A stretch of 6,872 nt of DNA from Alphaproteobacteria bacterium (GCA_006226265.1 SBHH01000234.1:1-6872), one strand, 5' to 3'; positions 1-6,378 are shown, numbered from the stretch's first letter. Numbers and translations: made by a program. Notes: generated from the letters alone by a model not told the origin.

Positions 1-1191
1 TTATTCAGTAACGCTAGCGACGACGCCTGCGCCGACGGTGCGGCCGCCTTCGCGGATCGCGAAGCGGAGGCCTTCGTCCATGGCGATCGGCGCGATCAGC
101 TCGACATCCATCGCAACATTGTCACCCGGCATCACCATCTCGGTGCCAGAGGGAAGCGTCACAACACCCGTCACGTCCGTCGTCCGGAAGTAGAACTGCG
201 GACGGTAGTTCGTGAAGAACGGCGTATGACGGCCCCCTTCTTCCTTCGTCAGGATGTAGGCTTCGGCCTTGAACTTCGTATGCGGCGTGATCGAACCCGG
301 ATGCGCCAGAACCTGACCGCGCTCCACATCTTCACGCTTCGTACCCCGGAGCAGAACTCCAACGTTGTCGCCAGCCTGACCCTGATCCAGAAGCTTGCGG
401 AACATTTCAACGCCCGTGCAGGTCGTCTTCGTCGTCGGACGGATACCGACAATCTCGACTTCCTCACCAACCTTGATTACCCCGCTTTCAACACGACCCG
501 TCACAACCGTCCCGCGGCCGGAGATCGAAAACACGTCTTCGATCGGCATCAGGAAGGCCTTGTCAATATCGCGCTCCGGCTGCGGAATGTAGTTATCAAC
601 CTCTTCCATCAGCTTCAGGATCGCTTCCTTGCCAATCGCATCGTCACGCCCCTCAAGTGCCGCAAGGGCAGAACCGGCGACAATCGGAATATCGTCGCCC
701 GGGAACTCATATTCGTTCAGGAGTTCGCGGATTTCCATCTCAACCAGCTCAAGCAGCTCTTCGTCGTCAACCTGGTCAACCTTGTTCATGAAGACAACAA
801 GCGCCGGAACGCCAACCTGGCGGGCCAGAAGAATATGCTCGCGCGTCTGCGGCATCGGGCCGTCAGAGGCCGATACAACCAGGATCGCCCCGTCCATCTG
901 CGCCGCACCCGTGATCATGTTCTTCACATAGTCAGCATGACCCGGGCAGTCGACATGCGCATAGTGACGCGCACCCGTCTCATATTCAACATGGGCCGTC
1001 GAGATCGTGATACCGCGCGCCTTCTCTTCCGGCGCCTTGTCAATCTCGTCAAACGCAAACGCCGCGCCCCCGCCCGTCTCCGCCAGCACCTTCGTAATCG
1101 CCGCCGTCAACGTCGTCTTGCCATGGTCAACGTGACCAATCGTGCCGATATTCACATGGGGTTTACTACGATCAAATTTCTCTTTGGCCAT
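1..1191 (-). CDS. tuf: Elongation factor Tu (EF-Tu)
   Basis: GTP-dependent translation factor that carries aminoacyl-tRNA to the ribosomal A site in the cytoplasm. The 396-residue protein is full length for the family. All GTPase motifs are visible: P-loop GHVDHGKT at residues 19-26, the switch I stretch RGITI at 59-63, DCPGH at 81-85 with the catalytic histidine at 85, NKVD at 136-139, and SAL at 174-176. Domains 2 and 3 follow to the conserved C-terminus (GRTVGAGVV). The start is ATG at 1189-1191 on the minus strand, preceded 9 nt upstream by an AGGA ribosome-binding site; the stop is TAA at bases 1-3. Two tRNA genes lie upstream on the same strand and probably share its promoter (1555-1582), as in tRNA-tufB operons. 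NKVD rather than the enterobacterial NKCD is seen directly. Alphaproteobacteria often carry more than one tuf copy, which cannot be judged here. Confidence 0.98.
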   Translation of the reverse strand: MAKEKFDRSKPHVNIGTIGHVDHGKTTLTAAITKVLAETGGGAAFAFDEIDKAPEEKARGITISTAHVEYETGARHYAHVDCPGHADYVKNMITGAAQMDGAILVVSASDGPMPQTREHILLARQVGVPALVVFMNKVDQVDDEELLELVEMEIRELLNEYEFPGDDIPIVAGSALAALEGRDDAIGKEAILKLMEEVDNYIPQPERDIDKAFLMPIEDVFSISGRGTVVTGRVESGVIKVGEEVEIVGIRPTTKTTCTGVEMFRKLLDQGQAGDNVGVLLRGTKREDVERGQVLAHPGSITPHTKFKAEAYILTKEEGGRHTPFFTNYRPQFYFRTTDVTGVVTLPSGTEMVMPGDNVAMDVELIAPIAMDEGLRFAIREGGRTVGAGVVASVTE

Positions 1192-1229
1192 TTCCCGTCG
1201 TCCTGAAGCAAAAATTCACACAGCCTTAA

Positions 1230-1261
1230 GATGCCGAAAACCTTTCCCGTTCTTCGGCATC
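1230..1261 (-). other. Hairpin in the tRNA-Gly/tuf intergenic leader
   Basis: A perfect 9-bp inverted repeat (GATGCCGAA / TTCGGCATC) encloses 14 nt between tRNA-Gly and tuf. No T-run follows on either strand, so it is not a convincing intrinsic terminator. In the tuf-directed transcript it would form a stem about 38 nt before the EF-Tu start codon. It could be an RNA-processing site that separates the tRNAs from the tuf message, a stabilising 5' stem, or a weak attenuator. The pairing is seen directly; the role is inference. Confidence 0.45.
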
Positions 1262-1304
1262 CCAAAAATTCGTGGTCTTCTTATATAAAGCGCCGACCAG
1301 CGCT

Positions 1305-1378
1305 TGGAGCGGGTGAAGGGAATCGAACCCTCGTATTCAGCTTGGAAGGCTGCTGCTCTACCATTGAGCTACACCCGC
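1305..1378 (-). tRNA. tRNA-Gly (anticodon TCC)
   Basis: Complete 74-nt tRNA including encoded CCA (1305-1307). The 7-bp acceptor stem pairs GCGGGTG (5' end, 1372-1378) with CACCCGC (1309-1315), and the discriminator base is U. The anticodon loop CTTCCAA gives TCC (plus-strand 1344-1346), reading GGA and GGG glycine codons. The T arm contains GGTTCGATTCC. It lies 54 nt downstream of tRNA-Tyr and 113 nt upstream of tuf on the same strand, so it is probably cut from a tRNA-Tyr/tRNA-Gly/tuf precursor transcript. Confidence 0.97.
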
Positions 1379-1432
1379 CCTGTACCGCATCCCCCGATGC
1401 CAGCTCCATGGCACCGAAATCTTCGAATGTTA

Positions 1433-1517
1433 TGGTGGAGGGAGTTGGATTTGAACCAACGTAGGCATAGCCAACGGATTTACAGTCCGTCCCTTTTAAC
1501 CGCTCAGGCATCCCTCC
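1433..1517 (-). tRNA. tRNA-Tyr (anticodon GTA)
   Basis: Complete 85-nt class II tRNA with a long variable arm and encoded CCA (1433-1435). The acceptor stem pairs GGAGGGA (5' end, 1511-1517) with TCCCTCC (1437-1443), with A as discriminator. The anticodon arm GGA-CTGTAAA-TCC gives GTA (plus-strand 1481-1483), reading TAC and TAT. The T arm has GGTTCAAATCC. It is the first gene after the minus-strand promoter at 1555-1582, about 30 nt from the predicted transcription start, and heads the tRNA-Tyr/tRNA-Gly/tuf unit. Confidence 0.97.
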
Positions 1518-1554
1518 GTCACAATCGCCTCCGACAGCGCCAGAGGTGACCGGC

Positions 1555-1582
1555 ACTATCGAAAATTCCGACGCAAAGTCAA
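1555..1582 (-). promoter_or_regulatory. Housekeeping promoter of the tRNA-Tyr/tRNA-Gly/tuf unit
   Basis: On the minus strand, -35 TTGACT (1577-1582) and -10 GATAGT (1555-1560) are separated by 16 bp, a very good alphaproteobacterial sigma-70 match. The bases after the -10 are GC-rich (GCCGGTC), like the discriminator of stringently controlled stable-RNA promoters. A/T-rich DNA lies upstream of the -35 (A/T tracts at 1586-1590 and 1611-1622) and could help polymerase binding. The predicted start near 1548 leaves about 30 nt before tRNA-Tyr. Confidence 0.75.
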
Positions 1583-1626
1583 CCGAAAAAGATCAATCAA
1601 GACAGATTTCTTAATTTTTTTTCGGT
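1582..1626. repeat. Inverted repeat between divergent promoters
   Basis: ACCGAAAAA (1582-1590) and TTTTTCGGT (1618-1626) form a perfect 9-bp inverted repeat with a 27-nt A/T-rich centre. One arm abuts the -35 of the tRNA/tuf promoter and the other lies about 20 bp before the proposed rlmB -35. It may be a protein-binding site or simply curved A/T-rich promoter DNA. The next pairs inward are G-T and A-T only, so it does not extend well as an RNA hairpin. Confidence 0.35.
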
Positions 1627-1644
1627 CGAGGCAAAAAAGCTCAC

Positions 1645-1673
1645 TTGTTGCCGGATGTGAAGCGCAATATAAG
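1645..1673 (+). promoter_or_regulatory. Candidate rlmB promoter (possible leaderless start)
   Basis: TTGTTG (1645-1650), a 17-bp spacer, then TATAAG (1668-1673), which matches 5 of 6 bases of the -10 consensus. The predicted +1 is 1680-1681, at the A of the ATG chosen for rlmB. The -35 is weak (only TTG matches), so the call rests on the -10, the spacing and the absence of a ribosome-binding site before ATG 1681. Confidence 0.45.
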
Positions 1674-1680
1674 CAACGCC

Positions 1681-2529
1681 ATGTCAAGAAGCAAGTCATC
1701 ACGCCCGCCCCGGAACAGCGCCGAGCGCAAGGGCCGCAAAACACCGCAGGAAAACCGCGGCGCGGGCAACCCGTCAAAAAAATCTTCGGGTGGTGATATC
1801 TGGTTTTATGGCGACCACGCGGTTTTCGCCTGCCTTGCGAACGAGAAACGGCGTTTGAAGCGGCTGTTAATGACCAAGGCCAAATTCACCGAGCTCGATG
1901 ACGAGACCAAGGGCATGATCGAGGAACGCCTCGCGCCCGAGATCGTTTCCCGGGAGGCCATCGACGCGCTGGTCGGCGAGCAGGCCGTGCATCAAGGCGT
2001 CGCGCTTCTCCCCTCCCCGCTTCCCGAGATGGCGATTGAGGATCTGCCGGGGGCGGACGATCCCGCCCCGCTCGTTGTTGCCCTTCTCGATCAGGTGACC
2101 GATCCGCATAACGTGGGCGCGATCCTCCGCTCCGCTGCCGCCTTCGGCGTCGCAGGACTTATCATGCCGGACCGGCATTCGCCGCAGGCGACGGGCGTGC
2201 TCGCGAAATCCGCCTCCGGCGCGCTGGAGACCGTGCCGCTCATCCGGGTCAGCAACCTTTCCCGTGCGCTCGACCAGCTCGCCGAAAAAGGCTTCTGGCG
2301 AATCGGCCTTGACGGCTATGCCGATCAGGATCTGGAGACCATCGCCAAGGGACAGCGCAAAGTCGCGCTCGTGCTCGGCTCGGAAGGCAAGGGTCTTCGC
2401 GCTCTTACTGCCCAGAAGTGCGATTTTCTGGCCCGCCTGCCGATCAGCGGCCAGATCGAAAGCCTTAATGTCTCGAACGCCGCCGCCATCGCCTTCTATG
2501 AGATTTCCCGCCAGCTCAAATCCTTGTAA
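1681..2529 (+). CDS. rlmB: 23S rRNA 2'-O-ribose methyltransferase, TrmH/SpoU family (RlmB-like)
   Basis: Cytoplasmic SAM-dependent methyltransferase of the SPOUT superfamily; RlmB methylates the 2'-O of G2251 (E. coli numbering) in 23S rRNA. From ATG 1681 it is 282 residues. Residues 1-36 are a basic, probably disordered tail; about 38-110 form the RNA-binding domain (GDHAVFACLANEKRRLKRLL at 44-63, VHQGVAL at 103-109). The catalytic knot carries motif 1 DQVTDPHNVGAILR (137-150, with Asn144 and Arg150), motif 2 LGSEGKGLR (232-240, Glu235) and motif 3 LPISGQIESLNVSNAAAIAFYE (253-274, shown by its Ser261-Leu-Asn-Val-Ser-Asn266 core). An in-frame TTG at 1645 would add 12 residues, but it coincides with the predicted -35, so ATG 1681 is preferred. 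No clear Shine-Dalgarno precedes it. The family is certain; the exact target nucleotide follows from homology and from its position beside the tRNA/tuf cluster. Confidence 0.9.
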   Translation: MSRSKSSRPPRNSAERKGRKTPQENRGAGNPSKKSSGGDIWFYGDHAVFACLANEKRRLKRLLMTKAKFTELDDETKGMIEERLAPEIVSREAIDALVGEQAVHQGVALLPSPLPEMAIEDLPGADDPAPLVVALLDQVTDPHNVGAILRSAAAFGVAGLIMPDRHSPQATGVLAKSASGALETVPLIRVSNLSRALDQLAEKGFWRIGLDGYADQDLETIAKGQRKVALVLGSEGKGLRALTAQKCDFLARLPISGQIESLNVSNAAAIAFYEISRQLKSL

Positions 2530-2581
2530 AGCGCATTTCCCGCGCTATTTCCCGCAAAGGCCGCGAAGTTTCATTTTTTGC

Positions 2582-2610
2582 TTGTCGGATATGCGCAAGC
2601 TGACTATTTT
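2582..2610 (+). promoter_or_regulatory. Candidate tRNA-Thr promoter
   Basis: TTGTCG (2582-2587) and TATTTT (2605-2610) are separated by 17 bp and each match 4 of 6 consensus bases. The predicted start near 2617 is about 9 nt before the mature tRNA 5' end. Since the tRNA has its own terminator, an own promoter is plausible; read-through from rlmB is the alternative. Confidence 0.4.
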
Positions 2611-2625
2611 GCGCCCCGCACCAAC

Positions 2626-2701
<76 letters not shown>

Positions 2702-2702
2702 C

Positions 2703-2747
2703 ATAAGCCCTTGGAAACAAACAGTTTCTGAGGGCTTATCTGTTTTG
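2703..2747 (+). terminator. Intrinsic terminator after tRNA-Thr
   Basis: A 16-bp stem (2703-2718 with 2724-2739; two of the pairs are adjacent T-G/G-T wobbles) closes a 5-nt AAACA loop and is followed by CTGTTTTG (2740-2747). It should end tRNA-Thr transcription and insulate the nitrate genes from the translation block. Confidence 0.85.
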
Positions 2748-2794
2748 CGCCTTAATGCACCCCGGAGTTTAGTGAACCTGCATCGGGCCCAAAA

Positions 2795-2828
2795 TTTTGC
2801 GTTGCACAATTATTTCGCATACGCAAAA
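2795..2828. promoter_or_regulatory. Dyad upstream of nasT, possible operator
   Basis: TTTTGCGT (2795-2802) and ACGCAAAA (2821-2828) form a perfect 8-bp inverted repeat ending 8 bp before the nasT start. Inside it, TGC (2803-2805) and GCA (2817-2819) continue the symmetry with one extra base. The inner segment also holds GCAC-N9-GCA (2804-2819), loosely like an NtrC site (TGCAC-N7-GTGCA), and GTTGCACAA (2801-2809), which recurs inverted upstream of nrtA. It may bind a dimeric regulator. No convincing -10/-35 pair or -24/-12 element was found for nasT, so the promoter position is unresolved. Confidence 0.4.
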
Positions 2829-2836
2829 ATCATGGC

Positions 2837-3433
2837 ATGATTGACACCAATCCATCCGTCCTTGTGGTTGACGAGAATAAAATCAGGGCCGCCATCATCG
2901 AGGCGGGCTTGCACGAGGCTGGATATGAGAACGTTCATATTGTCGCGGAGACATTCGGGCTCGGCCGCTGTATCGAACAGATTTCTCCGGATGTGATCGT
3001 TATCGATCTTGAAAATCCCAATCGCGATCTTCTGGAAAGCATGTTTCAACTGTCCCGCTCAGTAAAGCGGCCGATTGCCATGTTCGTTGACAAATCCGAT
3101 CAAACCTCGATCGAGGCGGCGGTCGAGGCAGGCGTCTCCGCCTATATCGTCGACGGCCTTAAGAAAGAACGAGTCAAACCGATCCTCGATATGGCGATCA
3201 GCCGCTTCAACGCCTTTGCCCGAATGTCGAGGGAACTTGAGGAAGTGCGGGATGAACTTGCAGGACGACGGGTGGTTGAAAAAGCAAAGGGCATTCTCAT
3301 GAAGGCCCGCAATATCAGCGAGGATGAAGCCTATCGGCTCCTTCGCAGAACCGCGATGAGCCAGAACCGGAAAATATCCGAAATCGCCCAGAGCCTCGTA
3401 ACGGCGGAAGACCTGATGAATGATAAGAAATAA
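2837..3433 (+). CDS. nasT: NasT-type ANTAR response regulator (nitrate-responsive antiterminator)
   Basis: RNA-binding antiterminator controlling nitrate assimilation. The 198-residue protein has an N-terminal receiver-like domain (about 8-124) with Asp12, Glu13 and the phospho-acceptor-position Asp57. The lysine usual in receivers is replaced within AYIVDGL (102-108), a NasT-like trait; phosphorylation is not thought to be the switch in this family. A helical linker (about 125-140) leads to the ANTAR domain (about 137-193), with the typical AKGILM (150-155), EAYRLLRR (164-171) and AM (173-174). The start is ATG 2837; an overlapping ATG at 2832 reads Met-Ala-stop and is not usable. The ribosome-binding site is weak. 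nasS follows after 14 nt, so the pair is one operon. In known systems NasS binds and silences NasT until nitrate or nitrite is present. The matching RNA target is seen at 4852-4889. Confidence 0.93.
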   Translation: MIDTNPSVLVVDENKIRAAIIEAGLHEAGYENVHIVAETFGLGRCIEQISPDVIVIDLENPNRDLLESMFQLSRSVKRPIAMFVDKSDQTSIEAAVEAGVSAYIVDGLKKERVKPILDMAISRFNAFARMSRELEEVRDELAGRRVVEKAKGILMKARNISEDEAYRLLRRTAMSQNRKISEIAQSLVTAEDLMNDKK

Positions 3434-3447
3434 CAAGAGACGACAAC

Positions 3448-4668
3448 ATGTTTAAGATACGCGCCGGCTTCATACCTTTGACAGACTCGGCCCTGCTGAT
3501 TGCCGCCCGGGAAAAGGGCTTTGCACGGGAAGCCGGGATCGATTTGGAGCTTGTCCGCGAAATCTCCTGGGCAAATATCCGTGACAGGATGGCCGTCGGG
3601 CATTTTGACGTTGCCCATATGCTCGCGCCGATGCCTGTCGCCGCGGCAATCGGCCTCTCGCCTGTGCCTGTTGAAATCCTTGCCCCGATGGCACTCGGCC
3701 TCGGTGGCAACGCCGTGACGATCTCGCGCGCGCTGTCCCTGCGCCTGCAGGATCAGGGATACGATGGATCGCTCGATCCCGCAAACGCGGGCAAGGCCCT
3801 CGCCCGTCTGATTGAAAGACGCCGCGCCGACAATTTGCCCGATCTCGTTTTTAGCGTGGTTCATCCCTATTCCTGCCATAACTATGATTTGCGATACTGG
3901 CTGGCGGCCTGCGGAATTGATCCGGATAAAGACTTGCAAATCGTGGTCCTGCCGCCTTCCCTAATGCCGGATGCGCTCTCAGTCGGCAATATTGACGGCT
4001 ATTGCGCGGGGGAGCCCTGGAATTCGGCGGCCGTCACGGCCGGAACCGGCGTTATCCTGACGACGAAATCCCGGCTCTGGCAATCCAGCCCTGAAAAAGT
4101 CTTGGGCGTTCCAAAAGAGTTTGCCCTCATAAATCCAGACATTCTCGACAGTCTGATTTGCAGCCTGATACAGGCCGCCAGATGGTGCGCCGATCCGTCG
4201 AATATCGGCGAACTCGCAGATATGATGGCGCAACCCGGCTATCTCGATCAGCGGGCGGAAATACTGCTGCCCGCACTGTCCGGTAATATTGCGGTTTCAG
4301 AAACGCAATCCCTTCAGGATCCCGACTTCTTCATTACCTTCGACCGGGCCGCCAATTTTCCCTGGAGAAGCCACGCCCTCTGGTATTACAGCCAGATGGT
4401 ACGATGGGAACAGGCCTCAATGAATGTAAAGAATGCCGATCTGGCGGCGGCAAGCTTTTCGCCCGATATCTATCGGCGCGCCGCGGCAAAGATGGAGATC
4501 GCCGTACCTTCGGCAAACGCAAAAGTGGAGGGAGCGCTTCCCGTGTCGACTGCAGTCGGCGCCGGGAACAAGACACTCTATCTCGGCCCGGACGGATTTT
4601 TCGACGGCGAACTGTTCGATCCCGAAAAGCTGGATATTTATGTTGCCTCCCAGAAGCCGGTCAAATGA
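3448..4668 (+). CDS. nasS: NasS, cytoplasmic nitrate/nitrite sensor that restrains NasT
   Basis: 406-residue protein of the NrtA/NasS solute-binding fold. It begins directly with the mature-domain motif (IRAGFIPLTDSALL, 4-17) and has no signal peptide, which marks the cytoplasmic sensor rather than the periplasmic transporter subunit. Landmarks shared with nrtA in this window are an aromatic ISW (Trp41), DVAHMLAPMP (54-63), CHNYDLRYWLA (143-153), GYCAGEPWN (184-192) and PEKVLGVPKEF. By the established NasS-NasT model, ligand-free NasS sequesters NasT, and nitrate or nitrite binding frees it. ATG 3448 is preceded by AAGAGA 7 nt upstream, and 14 nt separate it from nasT. No clear terminator follows, so some transcripts may enter the nrtA leader. 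A transport-only binding protein is unlikely given the missing signal and the nasT neighbour. Confidence 0.92.
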   Translation: MFKIRAGFIPLTDSALLIAAREKGFAREAGIDLELVREISWANIRDRMAVGHFDVAHMLAPMPVAAAIGLSPVPVEILAPMALGLGGNAVTISRALSLRLQDQGYDGSLDPANAGKALARLIERRRADNLPDLVFSVVHPYSCHNYDLRYWLAACGIDPDKDLQIVVLPPSLMPDALSVGNIDGYCAGEPWNSAAVTAGTGVILTTKSRLWQSSPEKVLGVPKEFALINPDILDSLICSLIQAARWCADPSNIGELADMMAQPGYLDQRAEILLPALSGNIAVSETQSLQDPDFFITFDRAANFPWRSHALWYYSQMVRWEQASMNVKNADLAAASFSPDIYRRAAAKMEIAVPSANAKVEGALPVSTAVGAGNKTLYLGPDGFFDGELFDPEKLDIYVASQKPVK

Positions 4669-4688
4669 CAAAAATTTAAGCTCTTTTC

Positions 4689-4713
4689 TTGTGCAACGCA
4701 CAAATTATTGGCA
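4689..4713. promoter_or_regulatory. Dyad and candidate NtrC-type enhancer upstream of the nrtA promoter
   Basis: TTGTGC-AAC-GCACAA (4689-4703) is a perfect 6-bp inverted repeat with a 3-bp centre. Overlapping it, GCACAAATTATTGGCA (4698-4713) has the GCAC-N9-GCA layout of a degenerate NtrC site and shares 12 of 16 positions with 2804-2819 upstream of nasT. Its centre lies about 120-130 bp before the predicted sigma-54 start, a usual enhancer distance. The consensus match is imperfect, and another nitrogen regulator is possible. Confidence 0.4.
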
Positions 4714-4800
4714 GTTCCAGAGCTCACCCGCATATCGTTAAATTTCCGCCCGAAAATCTATCCTGCTGAAAAATATAACAAATCTCCGATTTCTCAAATC

Positions 4801-4817
4801 TGGCACGGTATGTGCTT
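4801..4817 (+). promoter_or_regulatory. Sigma-54 (RpoN) -24/-12 promoter of nrtAB
   Basis: TGGCACGGTATGTGCTT matches the consensus TGGCACG-N4-TTGCT with one change (GTGC for TTGC). The diagnostic GG (4802-4803) and GC (4814-4815) are exactly 12 bp apart. The predicted start is about 4827, giving a leader of about 157 nt before nrtA. Sigma-54 promoters need an enhancer-binding activator such as NtrC, which would link nrtAB to nitrogen limitation. Confidence 0.72.
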
Positions 4818-4851
4818 TTATTGTGCCAAACGGAAATTCAGTCCCCCGATA

Positions 4852-4889
4852 AACGTCCAACGAAGGGCGTTATTATGGCAATGCCGCCA
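4852..4889 (+). ncRNA. ANTAR-type tandem hexaloop RNA motif (NasT target)
   Basis: Hairpin 1: AACGTCC (4852-4858) pairs with GGGCGTT (4865-4871), 7 bp with one G-U, closing the loop AACGAA (4859-4864). Hairpin 2: TGGC (4876-4879) pairs with GCCA (4886-4889), closing AATGCC (4880-4885). Four bases separate the stems. Both loops are six bases with A at position 1 and G at position 4, the published signature of RNA bound by ANTAR proteins. The second stem is short, as expected of a structure needing protein stabilisation, and takes bases 4883-4889 from the 5' arm of the terminator. The structure is read by eye; function is inferred from the adjacent nasT. Confidence 0.78.
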
Positions 4890-4946
4890 ATCGCGATGCT
4901 TCCCGCCCGTGGGAGCATTAAGCGATCGGCGGCTTTTTTGTTTTTT
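4883..4946 (+). terminator. Conditional intrinsic terminator in the nrtA leader
   Basis: GCCGCC (4883-4888) pairs with GGCGGC (4928-4933); after one mismatch ATCGC (4890-4894) pairs with GCGAT (4922-4926). An upper stem (4895-4904 with 4911-4919, one bulged T) closes GCCCGT. Two T-runs follow (4934-4939 and 4941-4946). It is a strong terminator located 37 nt before the nrtA start codon, so transcription of nrtAB requires it to be prevented. Its basal 5' arm is shared with ANTAR hairpin 2. Confidence 0.88.
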
Positions 4947-4983
4947 GATCCGGTCCTTTCAACGGAAAAAGAGGAGAGAAGAG

Positions 4984-6378
4984 ATGAAACCATTCGATTC
5001 CATGCGCAGAACATTCATGGTCGCCGCGGCCTCTTCTGTGTTGATGCTATCCGGACTGACCTTCGCAAAGGCAGAGCCGCTGGATGTGGAAAAGGATGAG
5101 CTGAAATTCGGCTTTATCAAGCTAACCGATATGGCCCCGCTCGCGATTGCTTATGAAAAGGGGTATTTCGAAGACGAGGGCCTTTTTGTCACGCTGGAAC
5201 CGCAAGCGAACTGGAAGGTCCTGCTGGACCGCGTGATCACCGGTGAACTTGACGGCGCGCATATGCTGGCCGGACAGCCGCTTGCCGCCACCATCGGCTT
5301 CGGCACGAAGGCGCATATCGTGACCCCCTTTTCGATGGATCTGAACGGCAACGGCATAACCGTTTCCAATGAAGTCTGGGACATGATGAAAAGCCATGTT
5401 CCCATGGGCAAGGACGGCAAGCCGGTTCACCCGATTCCGGCCAGCGCCCTGAAGCCCGTCGTCGACAAGTTCAGGGCCGAGGGCAAACCCTTCAACATGG
5501 GCATGGTCTTCCCGGTTTCGACCCATAACTACGAGCTTCGCTACTGGCTGGCGTCAGGCGGTATTCATCCGGGCTTCTATTCGCCGACCGATGTTTCGGG
5601 CCAGATCAAGGCCGATGCCCTGCTCTCCGTAACGCCGCCGCCGCAAATGCCGGCGACCATGGAGGCCGGAACCATCGTCGGATATTGTGTCGGGGAGCCC
5701 TGGAACCAGCAGGCTGTCTTCAAGGGGATCGGCGTTCCGGTCATCACCGATTATGAAATCTGGAACAACAACCCGGAGAAAGTCTTCGGCCTGACCAAGG
5801 AATTTACTGATAAATATCCGAACACGACCCTAGCTCTCACCAAAGCACTCATTCGCGCGGCCAAATGGCTGGATGAAAACAACGATGCCAATCGTCCGGA
5901 AGCCGTGAAAATTCTTTCCCGGTCCGAATATGTCGGCGCTGATGCCAATGTGATCGCCAATTCCATGACCGGTACCTTCGAATATGAAAAGGGCGACAAG
6001 CGAAATGTGCCGGACTTCAATGTCTTCTACCGCTATTACGCCACATACCCCTACTACTCCGATGCCGTCTGGTACCTGACGCAGATGCGGCGTTGGGGCC
6101 AGATCGCCGACCATAAGGATGATGCCTGGTACGCCGAGGTCGCAAAATCGGTTTATCGCCCGGATATCTACCTGAAAGCCGCGAAAATGCTGGTCGAGGA
6201 AGGAAAGGCGGACAAGGCCGATTTCCCATGGGATACAGACGGTTACCGTGCCCCCACCGACGCATTCATCGACAAAATCCTCTATGACGGCCACAAGCCC
6301 AACGCCTATATCGACAAGCTTGCCATTGGTCTTAAAGGCAACGAGAAAATCTCGGGCGGCGCTGTCACCGGCGGGTGA
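4984..6378 (+). CDS. nrtA: Nitrate ABC transporter, periplasmic nitrate-binding protein
   Basis: 464-residue solute-binding subunit of a high-affinity nitrate (possibly also nitrite) importer. The start is ATG 4984, 7 nt after a strong GAGGAG site; further upstream in frame lie the promoter and terminator, so longer starts are excluded. The signal peptide has Arg8-Arg9-Thr-Phe-Met, partly resembling a Tat motif, a hydrophobic stretch at 13-27, and probable cleavage after AKA (28-30). The mature domain starts [27 protein letters not shown] (shown by the KLTDMAPLA core) and contains ANW (Trp77), [24 protein letters not shown] (180-193), GYCVGEPWN (233-241) and [12 protein letters not shown], all NrtA-family landmarks shared with nasS. 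The C-terminal [16 protein letters not shown] block is also typical. nrtB follows after 68 nt. Expression is probably under sigma-54 and NasT antitermination. Confidence 0.93.
   Translation: MKPFDSMRRTFMVAAASSVLMLSGLTFAKAEPLDVEKDELKFGFIKLTDMAPLAIAYEKGYFEDEGLFVTLEPQANWKVLLDRVITGELDGAHMLAGQPLAATIGFGTKAHIVTPFSMDLNGNGITVSNEVWDMMKSHVPMGKDGKPVHPIPASALKPVVDKFRAEGKPFNMGMVFPVSTHNYELRYWLASGGIHPGFYSPTDVSGQIKADALLSVTPPPQMPATMEAGTIVGYCVGEPWNQQAVFKGIGVPVITDYEIWNNNPEKVFGLTKEFTDKYPNTTLALTKALIRAAKWLDENNDANRPEAVKILSRSEYVGADANVIANSMTGTFEYEKGDKRNVPDFNVFYRYYATYPYYSDAVWYLTQMRRWGQIADHKDDAWYAEVAKSVYRPDIYLKAAKMLVEEGKADKADFPWDTDGYRAPTDAFIDKILYDGHKPNAYIDKLAIGLKGNEKISGGAVTGG

Larger units (their letters stand above)
4827..4983 (+). 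promoter_or_regulatory. nrtA leader with nitrate-responsive antitermination switch
   Basis: The predicted 5' leader of nrtAB holds, in order, about 25 nt of single-stranded RNA, two hexaloop hairpins (4852-4889), an intrinsic terminator sharing bases with the second hairpin (4883-4946), and the nrtA ribosome-binding site GAGGAG (4971-4976). It belongs to the 315-base gap 4669-4983, in which I see no gene. The reading frame open through much of the gap is non-coding, because promoter and terminator lie inside it. Confidence 0.75.

Noticed and set aside
226..1206. Long plus-strand open frame antisense to tuf (326 codons)
   Set aside because: It lies wholly opposite EF-Tu, its predicted protein is Arg/Asn-rich with no recognisable domain, and it is explained by the codon bias of the highly expressed tuf gene.
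1280..1285. TATAAG on the minus strand between tRNA-Gly and tuf as a second tuf promoter
   Set aside because: No acceptable -35 hexamer is found 16-18 bp upstream; it remains only a weak possibility.
1231..1556. Short open frames across the tRNA-Tyr/tRNA-Gly region on both strands
   Set aside because: They translate two tRNA genes and their spacers (peptides such as GEGNRTLV are typical tRNA read-through artefacts).
2530..2546. AGCGC/GCGCT hairpin after rlmB as a terminator
   Set aside because: The stem is only 5 bp with a 7-nt loop and no T-run follows.
2785..2800. Possible -24/-12 element upstream of nasT
   Set aside because: The GG and GC are 13 bp apart rather than 12, and the TGGCAC core is absent.
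4905..4910. Terminator loop GCCCGT as a third ANTAR hexaloop
   Set aside because: It is six bases long but has G at position 1 and C at position 4, so it lacks the A1/G4 signature.
4708..4983. N-terminal extension of nrtA in the same open frame
   Set aside because: This stretch holds a sigma-54 promoter, the hexaloop hairpins and a terminator. A strong ribosome-binding site and a signal peptide fix the start at 4984.
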